A stretch of 64,000 nucleotides of DNA from Bacillus sp. B15-48 (GTDB taxonomy: Bacteria > Bacillota > Bacilli > Bacillales > Cytobacillaceae), in NCBI RefSeq assembly GCF_016879755.1, contig NZ_WOFU01000001.1, forward strand, positions 1 through 64,000, written 5' to 3'. The translations under genes and the position numbers were made by a program. This document shows, in pieces, positions 35,505-44,809 of this stretch. The stretch's first letter is position 1. Every line of letters begins with the position of its first letter. The notes beneath the pieces were generated by a model. That model was not told the DNA's origin, made no database searches, and saw only the letters and a program-made list of their open reading frames with translations.

Positions 35505-35885
35505 ATGAATAACTTTAAAATAGGAGACAAAGTAACAGCTATTTATAAAACTGGGAAATATGCCGGTGAAATTACAGAGTTTCGGCCAGAACATTATCTT
35601 GTCCGCGTTTTAGCTGTTTTAAAACACCCGATGCAAGGAGATCTTCATAACCCAAAGGATGCAGACGTTGGTATTTTTCATGAACGACGTGCTTTAGCCT
35701 ACCGGGAGCAAGCAAATATCCCCCAAAAAATGGTGAAACCTTTTGCGGAGGATATTCCTGACTACTTTGAATCCTTACGAATAGCAGTTGATCGCTTTAA
35801 GGAAGAGTTAAAAGAGGATTCTACTGCTTGGGCAAAGCACAGCTTACAAAATATTGAAACGCTTGAAAACGATTATTTTAAGTAA
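35505..35885 (+). CDS. kapB: Kinase-associated protein KapB
   Basis: A 126-residue KapB protein (KTGKYAGEITEFRPEHYLVRVLAVLKHPMQGDLHNP). In B. subtilis KapB is needed for KinB-driven phosphorelay activation at the onset of sporulation and is described as a lipoprotein. Here there is no signal peptide, lipobox or N-terminal cysteine, so this protein looks cytosolic. kapD lies convergently next to it. Confidence 0.92.
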   Translation: MNNFKIGDKVTAIYKTGKYAGEITEFRPEHYLVRVLAVLKHPMQGDLHNPKDADVGIFHERRALAYREQANIPQKMVKPFAEDIPDYFESLRIAVDRFKEELKEDSTAWAKHSLQNIETLENDYFK

Positions 35886-35936
35886 ATATCGAATGAATAA
35901 AAACAAAAAGCCAGATTTCCTCATGATATCTGGCTT

Positions 35937-36557
35937 TTAAGCAAATTTATTATACAGTTTTGAAAGATCAATTCGATCGCCAATGGTTGGCGGCTTTGGC
36001 TTTTTTAAGTATTGTTTGTCTTGTTCAACCAGTTTATAAATATGATAAGTAGTTAGTGCATCATCTAAAGCACGATGATGCTTCCCTGTTCCTTCTCTTC
36101 CATATTCCTGAACCGCTCTCCATAGGCCGGTTTGATTTTTATTGCCAAAAAAACGCTTGTATTCCAACGAAAAATCAATTTCATCTCCAATAAATGGGAA
36201 AGAAAACCCAACTTTACGGCAATTATCGCGCAATACCTTCATATCCATATTTCCCCAGGTTATAATCCGTCCCGGGACATTATCTTCGAGCATTCTTAAT
36301 TTGTTTACAAGCTCATGAAAGGAGATTCCATCATCTACTTGTTTCTGTGAAATATTTAAAAAAGACTTACAACGGTTCGAAAGAAGCGGAAACCGGTTTG
36401 GGACGACAAAAGAAGAAAACCTTTCCATAACCTCTCCATTTTCAACAACGACCAACCCAGCCTCAATGATTTCCTGAAAAAACCCTCGCTTTTTACCATT
36501 TTTATCGGGCATCGTAAATTCAAAATCAATAAATATTTCCCTTTCCTTTTTTTTCAT
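35937..36557 (-). CDS. kapD: Sporulation inhibitor KapD (3'-5' exonuclease fold)
   Basis: A 206-residue DEDDh exonuclease-fold protein with IDFEFTMPD (Exo I), WGNMDMKVLRDNCRK (Exo II) and GKHHRALDDALTTYHIYK (Exo III). In B. subtilis KapD inhibits the KinA pathway to sporulation. Catalytic residues appear intact, so nuclease activity is plausible. The ribosome site is GGGAGGAG, close to the ATG. Confidence 0.92.
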   Translation of the reverse strand: MKKKEREIFIDFEFTMPDKNGKKRGFFQEIIEAGLVVVENGEVMERFSSFVVPNRFPLLSNRCKSFLNISQKQVDDGISFHELVNKLRMLEDNVPGRIITWGNMDMKVLRDNCRKVGFSFPFIGDEIDFSLEYKRFFGNKNQTGLWRAVQEYGREGTGKHHRALDDALTTYHIYKLVEQDKQYLKKPKPPTIGDRIDLSKLYNKFA

Positions 36558-36722
36558 TCTCCTCCCAACTTTCCAAAAACTTTTTAAAATATATATGCGT
36601 CATATTTTTACTATTATAGCATGTTTTTAAGTGAATTTTCCTATTTTTCTGTGTTTTCCCTTCAGTAAAAAAAAGTTTTCACTTTTTATAAAAAAAATGA
36701 AAACTTTTTTGGGTTTCTTTCG

Positions 36723-36762
36723 TATTACAAAAAGGATGAACAAGTTTGGTTCATCCTTTTTG
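36723..36762 (-). terminator. Terminator of the 75-residue exported-protein gene
   Basis: AAAAAGGATGAAC and GTTCATCCTTTTT arms just after the stop codon. Confidence 0.88.
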
Positions 36763-36990
36763 TTATCTCTTATCCGTTGAGATAATTCTAACGTACTCTC
36801 TTGGGGCAAAAATTTCATTCTTTAAAAACTCCAAGGGAGTCCCATCGTCCAGTTGCTGCACTTGAACCATACCGTCATTTTCTCCACCGGTAGGATCATA
36901 AAATTCACGGCTAAGCTGTCGGTCCAGAGAGAATGCACCAATAAACAAAATAAGGAATAAAAACAAGCACACAACCACTTTCTTCGCCAT
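36763..36990 (-). CDS. Small membrane-anchored or secreted protein, unknown function
   Basis: A 75-residue protein with an N-terminal hydrophobic segment (about 3-22) and an acidic exterior part (DPTGGENDGMVQVQQLDDGT). I do not recognise it. The ATG at 36990 fits GGAGGG better than the ATG at 36996, which almost touches it. Confidence 0.7.
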   Translation of the reverse strand: MAKKVVVCLFLFLILFIGAFSLDRQLSREFYDPTGGENDGMVQVQQLDDGTPLEFLKNEIFAPREYVRIISTDKR

Positions 36991-37231
36991 AGACATCCCT
37001 CCATCATTATTTATGATGGCTATTCCGAATGAAATTTATACTTCATTCGACAATTTTGGTCATAAGATGCATGCCGTATTTATTTACGATATAATATTTC
37101 ACATGGCAATTAAGGGTTTTGTTCCTATATTTTGGTTTGCATAAGGGGGTTTGGTTAACAATAAGCATAGACTCGTGATGATGGGAAAAAAATACGTAAA
37201 CAAAGAAGTTATTTAAAGGGAGGTTATACAT

Positions 37232-39640
37232 TTGTCTTTGCTTCACTTGGCCATTATTTCACCATTGATATTGGCAATCTTTATTCCTTCTCTACATAAG
37301 AGGGCCCCTAAGATTCATACTGGCTGGTTTCTCCTTCCACTTCCGGTATTATTATTTGGCTATTTTCTGTCATTTCTACCAGGAGTCATAAATGGTGAAG
37401 CAGCTATGGAAACACTTAGTTGGATCCCATCTTTAGGAATTGATTTTAGTGCGCGAGTAGATGGGCTTGGTCTATTATTTGCACTATTAATCACAGGAAT
37501 TGGCGCACTCGTCGTTTTATATTCCATTTATTATCTGTCAAAAGAAAAAGAAAAGTTAAACCAATTTTATGTTTATCTTCTATTATTTATCGGTGCAATG
37601 CTTGGGGTTGTCCTTTCAGATAACTTGATCGTCCTCTACGCCTTTTGGGAGCTAACAAGTTTCTCATCCTTTCTACTGATTGGGTACTGGAACTATCGAG
37701 AGCGTTCTCGCTATGGTGCGCAAAAATCGATGTTGATTACGGTTTTTGGCGGATTTTCAATGCTTGGAGGGATTGTCCTCCTTTACTTAATGACAGGAAC
37801 ATTCAGCGTTTCTGAAACAATCGCCATGGCGGGGGAAATTGTCGGACATGACCTGTTCATAGCTGTTTTACTTTGTATTTTGCTTGGAGCATTTACAAAG
37901 TCTGCACAATTTCCATTCCACATTTGGCTCCCAGATGCAATGGAAGCTCCAACACCTGTTAGTGCTTATTTGCATTCTGCCACAATGGTAAAGGCAGGGA
38001 TTTACTTAGTTGCTAGGTTGACACCTGTATTTGCTTATGAAGGGTTATGGATATGGCTTGTCGCTGGATTTGGGATTATAACCTTATTCTGGGGATCATT
38101 CTCTGCCGTAAAACATACCGACTTAAAGGGAATTCTCGCTTATTCAACAGTCAGTCAGTTGGGGTTGATAATGTCCCTTTTAGGACTCGGAGCAGCTGCG
38201 CTTCACTATCCTGAATTTGAAAATGGTTTTTATACGGTTGCTATCACAGCTGCAGTCTTTCATTTATTAAATCATGCTACCTTTAAAGGAAGTCTATTCA
38301 TGATGGTCGGGATTGTTGATCATGAAACAGGTACGCGCGATATCCGCAATCTTGGCGGCTTGATGACCATCATGCCTATCACATTTACGATTGCAGTAAT
38401 TGGTTCCTTTTCAATGGCTGGACTGCCGCCATTCAATGGGTTCCTTAGTAAAGAAATGTTCTTTACAGGAATGCTAAGGGCGCAGGAAATTGGGTTTTTC
38501 AACATGGATACTTTAGGAATTCTATTCCCAATCATCGCTTGGGTGGCCAGCGTATTCACATTTTTATACAGCATGATTATTGTCTTTAAAACATTCACTG
38601 GAAAATTCCAGCCAGAAAAATTAAAAGTACAAAAGCCGCATGAGGCACCAATTGGGATGCTTATTTCCCCAATTATTCTCGTTTCATTAGTTGTGATCAT
38701 TGGGTTCTTCCCTAATATTGTTTCACCGTTAATCGAAGCCGTTATGGCCTCTATTCTCCCAACTTTGTTGGCGGCTGGAATGGAATTTGATGTTCATATT
38801 TATCATTGGCATGGTTTTGAATCACCTGAACTTTGGATGACGATTGGTGTCGTTATCGCCGGGATCCTCTTGTATAAGTTCATGCCAAGATGGACAGGAA
38901 TTTACACTCGAATGCCTGAAAGATTCTCGTTAAACTCTGCTTATGATCATGGTTTAGCGGGTATTCAAACAGGAGCTAATCGTTTTACAAATGCGTACAT
39001 GACAGATTCGATTCGAACCTATCTAATCTATATCTTTGCGTTCTTTGTCTTAATACTCGGGGCGACATTGATTACTAAAAATGCATTTGCACTAGACTTA
39101 GCAAACGTAGCAGAAATTCATGCCTTTGAGGTAGTTCTAGTCGTAATTATTGCTGTCGGTTCCGTTTCAATTTTATTTGCAAAGTCACGGATGACAACGA
39201 TTATCCTGCTCGGTGCTGTAGGATATGCCATCTCGTTATTCTATGCGATTTTTAGGGCTCCAGATCTTGCATTAACACAGCTTGTGATTGAAACGATTTC
39301 TGTTGCGTTATTTTTACTTGCCTTTTATCGATTACCGAAGAAATGGCACCATGAGCGAATGAAATTCAAAGTAAGCAATGCGATCATTTCTGTTGGTGTT
39401 GGGCTGATCGTAACTTTAATTGCGTTATCCGCTCATAGCAGCAAAGCGTTTGAATCAATTTCTCAATATTATGTGGAAAATACGTATACAAAAGCAGCCG
39501 GCGAAAATATGGTTAACGTTATACTTGTTGACTTCCGGAGTTTTGATACATTGTTTGAAATTGCTGTTCTTGGAATTGCAGCCCTTGGGGTCTTTACATT
39601 TATCAAATTACGGATGTCGAGGGGGAAAGAACAAGGATGA
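37232..39640 (+). CDS. mrpA: Na+/H+ antiporter subunit MrpA
   Basis: An 802-residue multi-span protein, the largest Mrp subunit: an N-terminal NuoL-like region (LIVLYAFWELTSFSSFLLIGYW, FPFHIWLPDAMEAPTPVSAYLHSATMVKAGIY) fused to a MrpA-specific C-terminal domain. It forms part of the Na+(Li+)/H+ antiporter used for pH and salt homeostasis. The start is TTG with GGGAGG before it. It heads a tight seven-gene operon. Confidence 0.97.
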   Translation: MSLLHLAIISPLILAIFIPSLHKRAPKIHTGWFLLPLPVLLFGYFLSFLPGVINGEAAMETLSWIPSLGIDFSARVDGLGLLFALLITGIGALVVLYSIYYLSKEKEKLNQFYVYLLLFIGAMLGVVLSDNLIVLYAFWELTSFSSFLLIGYWNYRERSRYGAQKSMLITVFGGFSMLGGIVLLYLMTGTFSVSETIAMAGEIVGHDLFIAVLLCILLGAFTKSAQFPFHIWLPDAMEAPTPVSAYLHSATMVKAGIYLVARLTPVFAYEGLWIWLVAGFGIITLFWGSFSAVKHTDLKGILAYSTVSQLGLIMSLLGLGAAALHYPEFENGFYTVAITAAVFHLLNHATFKGSLFMMVGIVDHETGTRDIRNLGGLMTIMPITFTIAVIGSFSMAGLPPFNGFLSKEMFFTGMLRAQEIGFFNMDTLGILFPIIAWVASVFTFLYSMIIVFKTFTGKFQPEKLKVQKPHEAPIGMLISPIILVSLVVIIGFFPNIVSPLIEAVMASILPTLLAAGMEFDVHIYHWHGFESPELWMTIGVVIAGILLYKFMPRWTGIYTRMPERFSLNSAYDHGLAGIQTGANRFTNAYMTDSIRTYLIYIFAFFVLILGATLITKNAFALDLANVAEIHAFEVVLVVIIAVGSVSILFAKSRMTTIILLGAVGYAISLFYAIFRAPDLALTQLVIETISVALFLLAFYRLPKKWHHERMKFKVSNAIISVGVGLIVTLIALSAHSSKAFESISQYYVENTYTKAAGENMVNVILVDFRSFDTLFEIAVLGIAALGVFTFIKLRMSRGKEQG

Positions 39641-40059
39641 AGACAAATAACGTGATTTTAGAAACCGCTACTAGGATTCTGTTATTCATCATCCTAGTGT
39701 TTGCAATCGATATCTTTTTTGCTGGTCACTACTACCCTGGCGGAGGGTTTATCGGAGGATTAATCTTCGCTGGAGCATTAGTTTTACTCCTAATTACTTA
39801 TGACATTAAAACGGTTGCGAAATTCCTGCCGTTTAATTATCTAGTGGTTATCGCAGTTGGACTACTATTTGCTGTAGGAACGGGAATCGGCGGGCTCTTA
39901 TTCGGTAAAGCATTTCTAACCCATTGGTTTACCTATGTCGATTTTCCAATTCTGGGGAAATTATCACTCCATACCGCTGTTTTGTTTGATATAGGTGTTG
40001 TACTAGTCGTCATAGGCACCGCAATGGCCATTATTCAAACGATTGGGGAGAGTGACTAA
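39637..40059 (+). CDS. mrpB: Na+/H+ antiporter subunit MrpB
   Basis: A 140-residue protein with four membrane spans and the MrpB block GHYYPGGGFIGGLIFAGALVL. It overlaps mrpA by four bases (ATGA) and mrpC by one, consistent with translational coupling. Confidence 0.96.
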   Translation: MKTNNVILETATRILLFIILVFAIDIFFAGHYYPGGGFIGGLIFAGALVLLLITYDIKTVAKFLPFNYLVVIAVGLLFAVGTGIGGLLFGKAFLTHWFTYVDFPILGKLSLHTAVLFDIGVVLVVIGTAMAIIQTIGESD

Positions 40060-40400
40060 TGGAAATTTTAATGGCAATTCTGGTAGGAATCATTTTTATG
40101 TCAGCGACGTATCTTATGCTTTCCAAAAGCTTACTTAGAATTATTGTTGGAACAGGTCTCCTGAGTCACGGAGTACATTTACTCTTACTAACAATGGGGG
40201 GGTTAAAAACTGGCGCGGCACCGCTTTTAGGCCAACAGGCCGAGGCATATTCAGACCCGCTTCCGCAAGCTTTAATATTGACCGCAATTGTTATTTCATT
40301 TGGAGTAACAGCTCTATTTCTAGTACTTGCATACCGTACTTACCAGGAGCTAGGTACCGATAATATGGAACTCATGAGAGGAAAGGAAGGAAATGAATAA
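40059..40400 (+). CDS. mrpC: Na+/H+ antiporter subunit MrpC
   Basis: A 113-residue NuoK-like subunit with three membrane spans (GTGLLSHGVHLLLLTMGGL, DPLPQALILTAIVISFGVTAL). It overlaps mrpD by 8 bp. Confidence 0.96.
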   Translation: MEILMAILVGIIFMSATYLMLSKSLLRIIVGTGLLSHGVHLLLLTMGGLKTGAAPLLGQQAEAYSDPLPQALILTAIVISFGVTALFLVLAYRTYQELGTDNMELMRGKEGNE

Positions 40401-41877
40401 TAGTCTAATCGTTTTACCGTTACTAATACCGTTTATTACTGCGATCATCCTGATTTTCTTCAGGAAAAACATTCCTGTTCAACGCTTGCTGTCAGTAATT
40501 GGTTCAGTGTTGACGATTGTTGCTGCAAGTTTCCTTGTCGCAACGGTTTATACTAAGGGCATTCAAACGACGAACTTAGGTAATTGGGAAGCACCTTTTG
40601 GAATCACTCTTGTTTCCGATATGTTTTCCGCCCTCTTAGTATTAACAACAAGCATCATTGCTTTAGTCTGTTTGCTCTATTCTTTTCATTCAATTGAAAA
40701 GAGCCGGGAAGAACACTACTATTATCCAGTTCTGTTCTTCCTCATTCTCGGTGTGAATGGTGCTTTTACGACCGGAGATATCTTTAACTTATTTGTCTTC
40801 TTTGAAGTCATGCTAATGGCTTCCTATGTACTGCTTGCTATTGGTGGAACAAAGCCACAATTGAGAGAAACGATTAAATACTTACTTGTTAACATCATCT
40901 CATCTGGCTTGTTTGTCATCGCCATTGCCTATCTGTACTCGATTGTTGGAACGCTAAATATGGCCCATATTGGAATGCGACTTAATGAAATGGGACAATC
41001 AGGAATCGTTACGGTAATCGCGGTTTTATTCTTAATCGTATTCGGAATTAAAGGGGCAATCTTTCCGCTTTATTTCTGGCTTCCTGGTGCTTATTACGTT
41101 CCGCCAGCACCGGTCATGGCATTATTTGGCGCCTTATTAACAAAAGTAGGTGTCTATGCGATTACAAGAACGTACACATTGTTTTTCACTCAGGATGTCG
41201 CCTACACTCACGGACTGCTTGAAGTTCTAGCGATCCTTACGATTATTATCGGGGCGATCGGGGCAATTGCCTACTCCGATGTAAAGAAAATTATCATTTA
41301 CAATATTATTATCGCTATCGGTGTGATTCTCTTCGGGATTTCAAGTTTCACAGCAGAAGCATTAACTGGGTCGGTATTTTACCTCATCCACGATATGATT
41401 ATTAAAGCTGCGTTATTCTTACTAATTGGGATCATCATTAAAATAGCCGGTTCAAGCAACTTAAAAGAGATGGGCGGACTCATTAATCGCTATCCTGGAC
41501 TTGCATGGACTTATTTTCTTGCCGCTTTAGCTCTTGCAGGAGTTCCACCATTAAGTGGATTTATCGGAAAAGTATTGATTATCCGTTCCGGAATTGAAGC
41601 AGGAAATTACTGGGGGTCTGGTGTTGTCCTTATGTCAAGCCTTTTTGTTCTCTTCTCCGTGATGAGAATTTTTATCAACGGCTTCTGGGGCGAAGCACGG
41701 GAATATAAAAACGAGGAAACAGTACCTGTTAAAAGGTTACTTGTTGCGCCTGTCATATTAACGATCTGTGCTGTTCTTTATGGTGTAGGAACAGAGGCTA
41801 TCTACCCAATTATCTCTCTTGCTGCCGAGACACTAAGCGATCCGGAAATATATATTAACGCCGTTTTAAAGGAGTAG
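40393..41877 (+). CDS. mrpD: Na+/H+ antiporter subunit MrpD
   Basis: A 494-residue NuoN/NuoM-like subunit with about fourteen spans; FNLFVFFEVMLMASYVLLAIGG and GAIFPLYFWLPGAYYVPPAPVMALFGALLTKVGVYA are the proton-channel signatures, including the essential Glu and Lys. It is one of the two antiporter-like modules of the complex. Confidence 0.97.
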   Translation: MNNSLIVLPLLIPFITAIILIFFRKNIPVQRLLSVIGSVLTIVAASFLVATVYTKGIQTTNLGNWEAPFGITLVSDMFSALLVLTTSIIALVCLLYSFHSIEKSREEHYYYPVLFFLILGVNGAFTTGDIFNLFVFFEVMLMASYVLLAIGGTKPQLRETIKYLLVNIISSGLFVIAIAYLYSIVGTLNMAHIGMRLNEMGQSGIVTVIAVLFLIVFGIKGAIFPLYFWLPGAYYVPPAPVMALFGALLTKVGVYAITRTYTLFFTQDVAYTHGLLEVLAILTIIIGAIGAIAYSDVKKIIIYNIIIAIGVILFGISSFTAEALTGSVFYLIHDMIIKAALFLLIGIIIKIAGSSNLKEMGGLINRYPGLAWTYFLAALALAGVPPLSGFIGKVLIIRSGIEAGNYWGSGVVLMSSLFVLFSVMRIFINGFWGEAREYKNEETVPVKRLLVAPVILTICAVLYGVGTEAIYPIISLAAETLSDPEIYINAVLKE

Positions 41878-41883
41878 TGTGCT

Positions 41884-42360
41884 ATGGCATTTCAGATGTT
41901 ACTTAATATTTTTCTTGCATTTACGTATATGTTTATGAAAACAAACTTTACCCTAGGATCATTTGTTGTCGGTTATTTTTGGGGATTTGTCTTTCTGTTT
42001 ATTTTCAGGAAGCTTTTCAATACTCGGTTTTACTTTCACCCGGTATATGCCACCTTCAAATTGATGTTACTGTTCTTGAAAGCACTTGTTCAATCAACTT
42101 TTGGGGTCGTTATGCTCATTGTTAAACCGAAGTTAGATATTAAACCAGGGATCTTTGCCCTCCCGATTGAACTGAGGAAAGACTGGGAAATCTTATTGCT
42201 TTCCAGCCTCATTTCATTAACACCAGGTACACTAACCGTTCAAGTGTCTGAAGATAACAGTGTTCTTTACATCCATGCAATCAATATTGATGATGTGAAA
42301 GAGGAAATCGATGGAATTAAAAATTCATTCGAAAAAGCAATCTTGGAGGTGAGCCGTTAA
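41884..42360 (+). CDS. mrpE: Na+/H+ antiporter subunit MrpE
   Basis: A 158-residue protein with two to three N-terminal spans and a soluble domain (LSSLISLTPGTLTVQVSEDNSVLYIHAINI). Six bases separate it from mrpD, and it overlaps mrpF by one base. Confidence 0.96.
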   Translation: MAFQMLLNIFLAFTYMFMKTNFTLGSFVVGYFWGFVFLFIFRKLFNTRFYFHPVYATFKLMLLFLKALVQSTFGVVMLIVKPKLDIKPGIFALPIELRKDWEILLLSSLISLTPGTLTVQVSEDNSVLYIHAINIDDVKEEIDGIKNSFEKAILEVSR

Positions 42361-42644
42361 TGGTCGATACATTTTTATACATCGCGTTATTCGCGATTTC
42401 CATCGCCATGAGCGGTCTCATCTATCGTGTGGTCAAGGGGCCTTCCGTACCAGACCGAGTCATTGCCCTTGATGGTTTAGGAATTAATCTCGTCGCGGTT
42501 GTTGCGCTCTTGTCCATTTTACTGAGAACAAGTGTCTTTCTAGACATTATTCTTCTGATCGGAATTTTAGCCTTTATCGGGACAGTTGCCTTTGCGAAAT
42601 ACCTCGAGAAAGGAGAGATTATCAAACGTGACAGGAATTTATGA
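42360..42644 (+). CDS. mrpF: Na+/H+ antiporter subunit MrpF
   Basis: A 94-residue, three-span subunit with the family sequence KGPSVPDRVIALDGLGINLVA. MrpF also affects bile-salt and choline export in B. subtilis. Confidence 0.96.
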   Translation: MVDTFLYIALFAISIAMSGLIYRVVKGPSVPDRVIALDGLGINLVAVVALLSILLRTSVFLDIILLIGILAFIGTVAFAKYLEKGEIIKRDRNL

Positions 42645-42999
42645 GTTTATCATCGGTTTATTTATCATTATTGGATCTTTATTAAGTCTTATCGCCACCA
42701 TCGGTGCGATTCGACTTCCAGATGTTTACACGCGAAACCACGCCATTGCCAAAGCAACGACCCTAGGCGTTATGATGATCCTCCTTGGTGCCCTAATCTA
42801 TTTTATGGTGTTTGAAAGTCATTTTAATTCACGCCTGTTGCTCGCGATCCTGTTCATATTTATGACGGCTCCAATAAGCGGTCATTTGATAGGCCGTGCT
42901 GCTTACCATTCTGGTGTGAAAATGGCCGAAAGCAGTGTAACAGATGATTTAGGTCGAGATTTGCAAAAGAAAGAAAAGAGCAAAAGTAGAAATCTTTAA
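42628..42999 (+). CDS. mrpG: Na+/H+ antiporter subunit MrpG
   Basis: A 123-residue, three-span subunit (GSLLSLIATIGAIRLPDVYTRNHAIAKATTLGVM). The start is the GTG at 42628 with AAAGGAGAG upstream, overlapping mrpF by 17 bp. A longer reading from 42586 would run into MrpF and is rejected. It ends the operon. Confidence 0.94.
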   Translation: MTGIYEFIIGLFIIIGSLLSLIATIGAIRLPDVYTRNHAIAKATTLGVMMILLGALIYFMVFESHFNSRLLLAILFIFMTAPISGHLIGRAAYHSGVKMAESSVTDDLGRDLQKKEKSKSRNL

Positions 43000-43009
43000 T
43001 GTTTTTAAG

Positions 43010-43047
43010 CTTTAAGCCATTAATCGCTGATTAATGGCTTTTTTATC
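43010..43047 (+). terminator. Terminator of the mrp operon
   Basis: AAGCCATTAATC-GCT-GATTAATGGCTT followed by TTTTATC. Confidence 0.9.
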
Positions 43048-43160
43048 ATTTTATGACATTTGTTCATATTTACAGAAAATGAGCGATTGTTCGAAAATTA
43101 TCCATGTACTCAAAATAAGCCCTATCATATAGTTTAATTAAGAGGAACTTGGAGGTGGAC

Positions 43161-44303
43161 ATGTTGAGAAACGAAAAAATCGCCATCATTGGGGGGGGAA
43201 TTCCCGGGTTATGCACGGCGTTAGCTCTACAACAAAAAGGGGTTCACGCTGAAGTTTATGATCGAAATGATCAAAATAACAAGTATGGAACGGGAATCGT
43301 TCTCGGCGAAAATGCCTTACAATGCCTCGAATATTTTGGACTAAAAAAAAGAATACAAGAAATTGGCTTATCCGCCGAAAAATGTACCATTTATTCTGAA
43401 ATAGGCAAATCGCTTGCGAATCTAACCTACCAATCATCTACATCAAAGTTCCTTTCCGTACCAGTAGACGAATTTAAGACCATATTAATGGCTGCCTTGA
43501 TTCCGGGAACTGTCCACTTTCAGAAAAATGTCAATTTTTTCATTGAAACGGATGATGGGATTCAAATAAGCTTTGGCGATCATACAAGAAAGACTATGGA
43601 TTATTTAATTGCTTGTGATGGCGCTAATTCTTTTATTCGAACTAAACTATTCCCAGATCTTGAACCACAATACACAGGTCTATCTAGTTGGAATGGCATC
43701 ATTGACTGGGATGAAGAAATAGGAAAAGTTGGATATAGCGAGACATGGGGACCGCATGGAATTTTTGGTATTGTTCCTCTGCAAAATAATAAGATTTATT
43801 GGTATGCAATAAAAAAATGTAACCAACACGAAAACTACAAGAATTGGAATTCACTAGATCTTCTTTTTAATTTTTTTTCATATCATGAACCGATTCAAAC
43901 AATTCTTGAAAAGCAAGAGGATCAACCACTATATAAGAAAGACTTGTTTAAGCTTGACCTTTTACAGCAATATCTTTACGGAAGAATCTTATTATTGGGA
44001 GAGGCAGGCAATGTGTGTCCTTCGAATCTTGATCAGTTTTCCTCACAAGCCATTGAAGATGCATATGCCCTATCCAACACTCTTAGCTCAGAAGTTTCAT
44101 TAGGAGAAGCATTTAAAGAGTATGAAAAGCAAAGTCTCGGCCGAAATATGCGAATCTCTGCGGATATGGATCGTCTGTATAAAATGGCGCAACTCGATAA
44201 ACCTGCTCTTTGCTCAATTAGAAATAAACTTTTCAAGCTAGTTCCTGACCGATTCCATGAGAAAAAGCTGAAATCCATTTTCGGGATGGAAACATGTCAA
44301 TAA
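43161..44303 (+). CDS. FAD-dependent monooxygenase (aromatic hydroxylase family)
   Basis: A 380-residue group A flavoprotein monooxygenase with FAD-binding GGGIPGLCTALALQQKG, the DG motif DYLIACDGANSFIR (near 158) and the GD-type motif GRILLLGEAGNVCPSN (near 280), where the usual GDAAH is GEAGN. The substrate is unknown; relatives hydroxylate salicylate or other aromatics. The ATG at 43161 follows GGAGGTGG. The gene stands alone. Confidence 0.87.
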   Translation: MLRNEKIAIIGGGIPGLCTALALQQKGVHAEVYDRNDQNNKYGTGIVLGENALQCLEYFGLKKRIQEIGLSAEKCTIYSEIGKSLANLTYQSSTSKFLSVPVDEFKTILMAALIPGTVHFQKNVNFFIETDDGIQISFGDHTRKTMDYLIACDGANSFIRTKLFPDLEPQYTGLSSWNGIIDWDEEIGKVGYSETWGPHGIFGIVPLQNNKIYWYAIKKCNQHENYKNWNSLDLLFNFFSYHEPIQTILEKQEDQPLYKKDLFKLDLLQQYLYGRILLLGEAGNVCPSNLDQFSSQAIEDAYALSNTLSSEVSLGEAFKEYEKQSLGRNMRISADMDRLYKMAQLDKPALCSIRNKLFKLVPDRFHEKKLKSIFGMETCQ

Positions 44304-44429
44304 ATGTTCCATATAAATTAACTTTTTGACCCTTTTATTTTTATAACAGCAATCGTCCATCTTGATATCATTTATCTCCTTATTTATTCTCCGTAAAGTT
44401 TATTTGCGTCCATTCTTTGTTTTTAAAAA

Positions 44430-44462
44430 ATAAAAACAGCTCTTAAAGAGCTGCTTTTATTT
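44430..44462 (-). terminator. Terminator of the Gly/Tyr/Pro-rich protein gene
   Basis: AAAACAGCTCTT and AAGAGCTGCTTTT arms with A-runs on the left giving T-runs on the minus strand. Confidence 0.8.
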
Positions 44463-44704
44463 TACCAATACGGATACGGTGCTGCACCATATCCATATCC
44501 ATGTCCATATCCAAACCCATATGGGTGCATCGGTCTTGGAATTGGCGCTCCCATCATCGGACCATAAAATGGACGAGGCCTTGCAAATGCACCTACTAAA
44601 CCTCCACCTAATACTCCGCCTAATACTCCGCCAAGAAAAGGACCAAAAAATAAAGGTCCGCGACTATCATATCCATGGTAATAGGGTGATCTCATATGTC
44701 TCAT
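44462..44704 (-). CDS. Gly/Tyr/Pro/His-rich small protein, possibly spore-coat related
   Basis: An 80-residue low-complexity protein: a glycine-rich hydrophobic middle (FLGGVLGGVLGGGLVGAFA) and a tail of YGFGYGHGYGYG repeats ending PYPYW. Composition resembles Bacillus coat or exosporium proteins, but I do not recognise a specific family. The ribosome site is AGGAGG, seven bases before the ATG. Confidence 0.75.
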   Translation of the reverse strand: MRHMRSPYYHGYDSRGPLFFGPFLGGVLGGVLGGGLVGAFARPRPFYGPMMGAPIPRPMHPYGFGYGHGYGYGAAPYPYW

Positions 44705-44809
44705 ATGACTACCTCCTTTTATTTGTCTAATCCCTTCCCTATTTCATATGCAAGTACCTAATGGAATGAGTGGGCAATCGACTAAATAAAGGAGAAAACC
44801 ATTCTCTAG

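Noticed and set aside
36627-36818. 63-codon minus-strand ORF rich in Lys and Phe
   Set aside because: Its composition is that of AT-rich terminator DNA, and it overlaps the terminator and the end of the exported-protein gene.
42586-42627. MrpG beginning at 42586
   Set aside because: That start lies deep within mrpF and gives a polar leader. GTG at 42628 has AAAGGAGAG and yields the family N-terminus.
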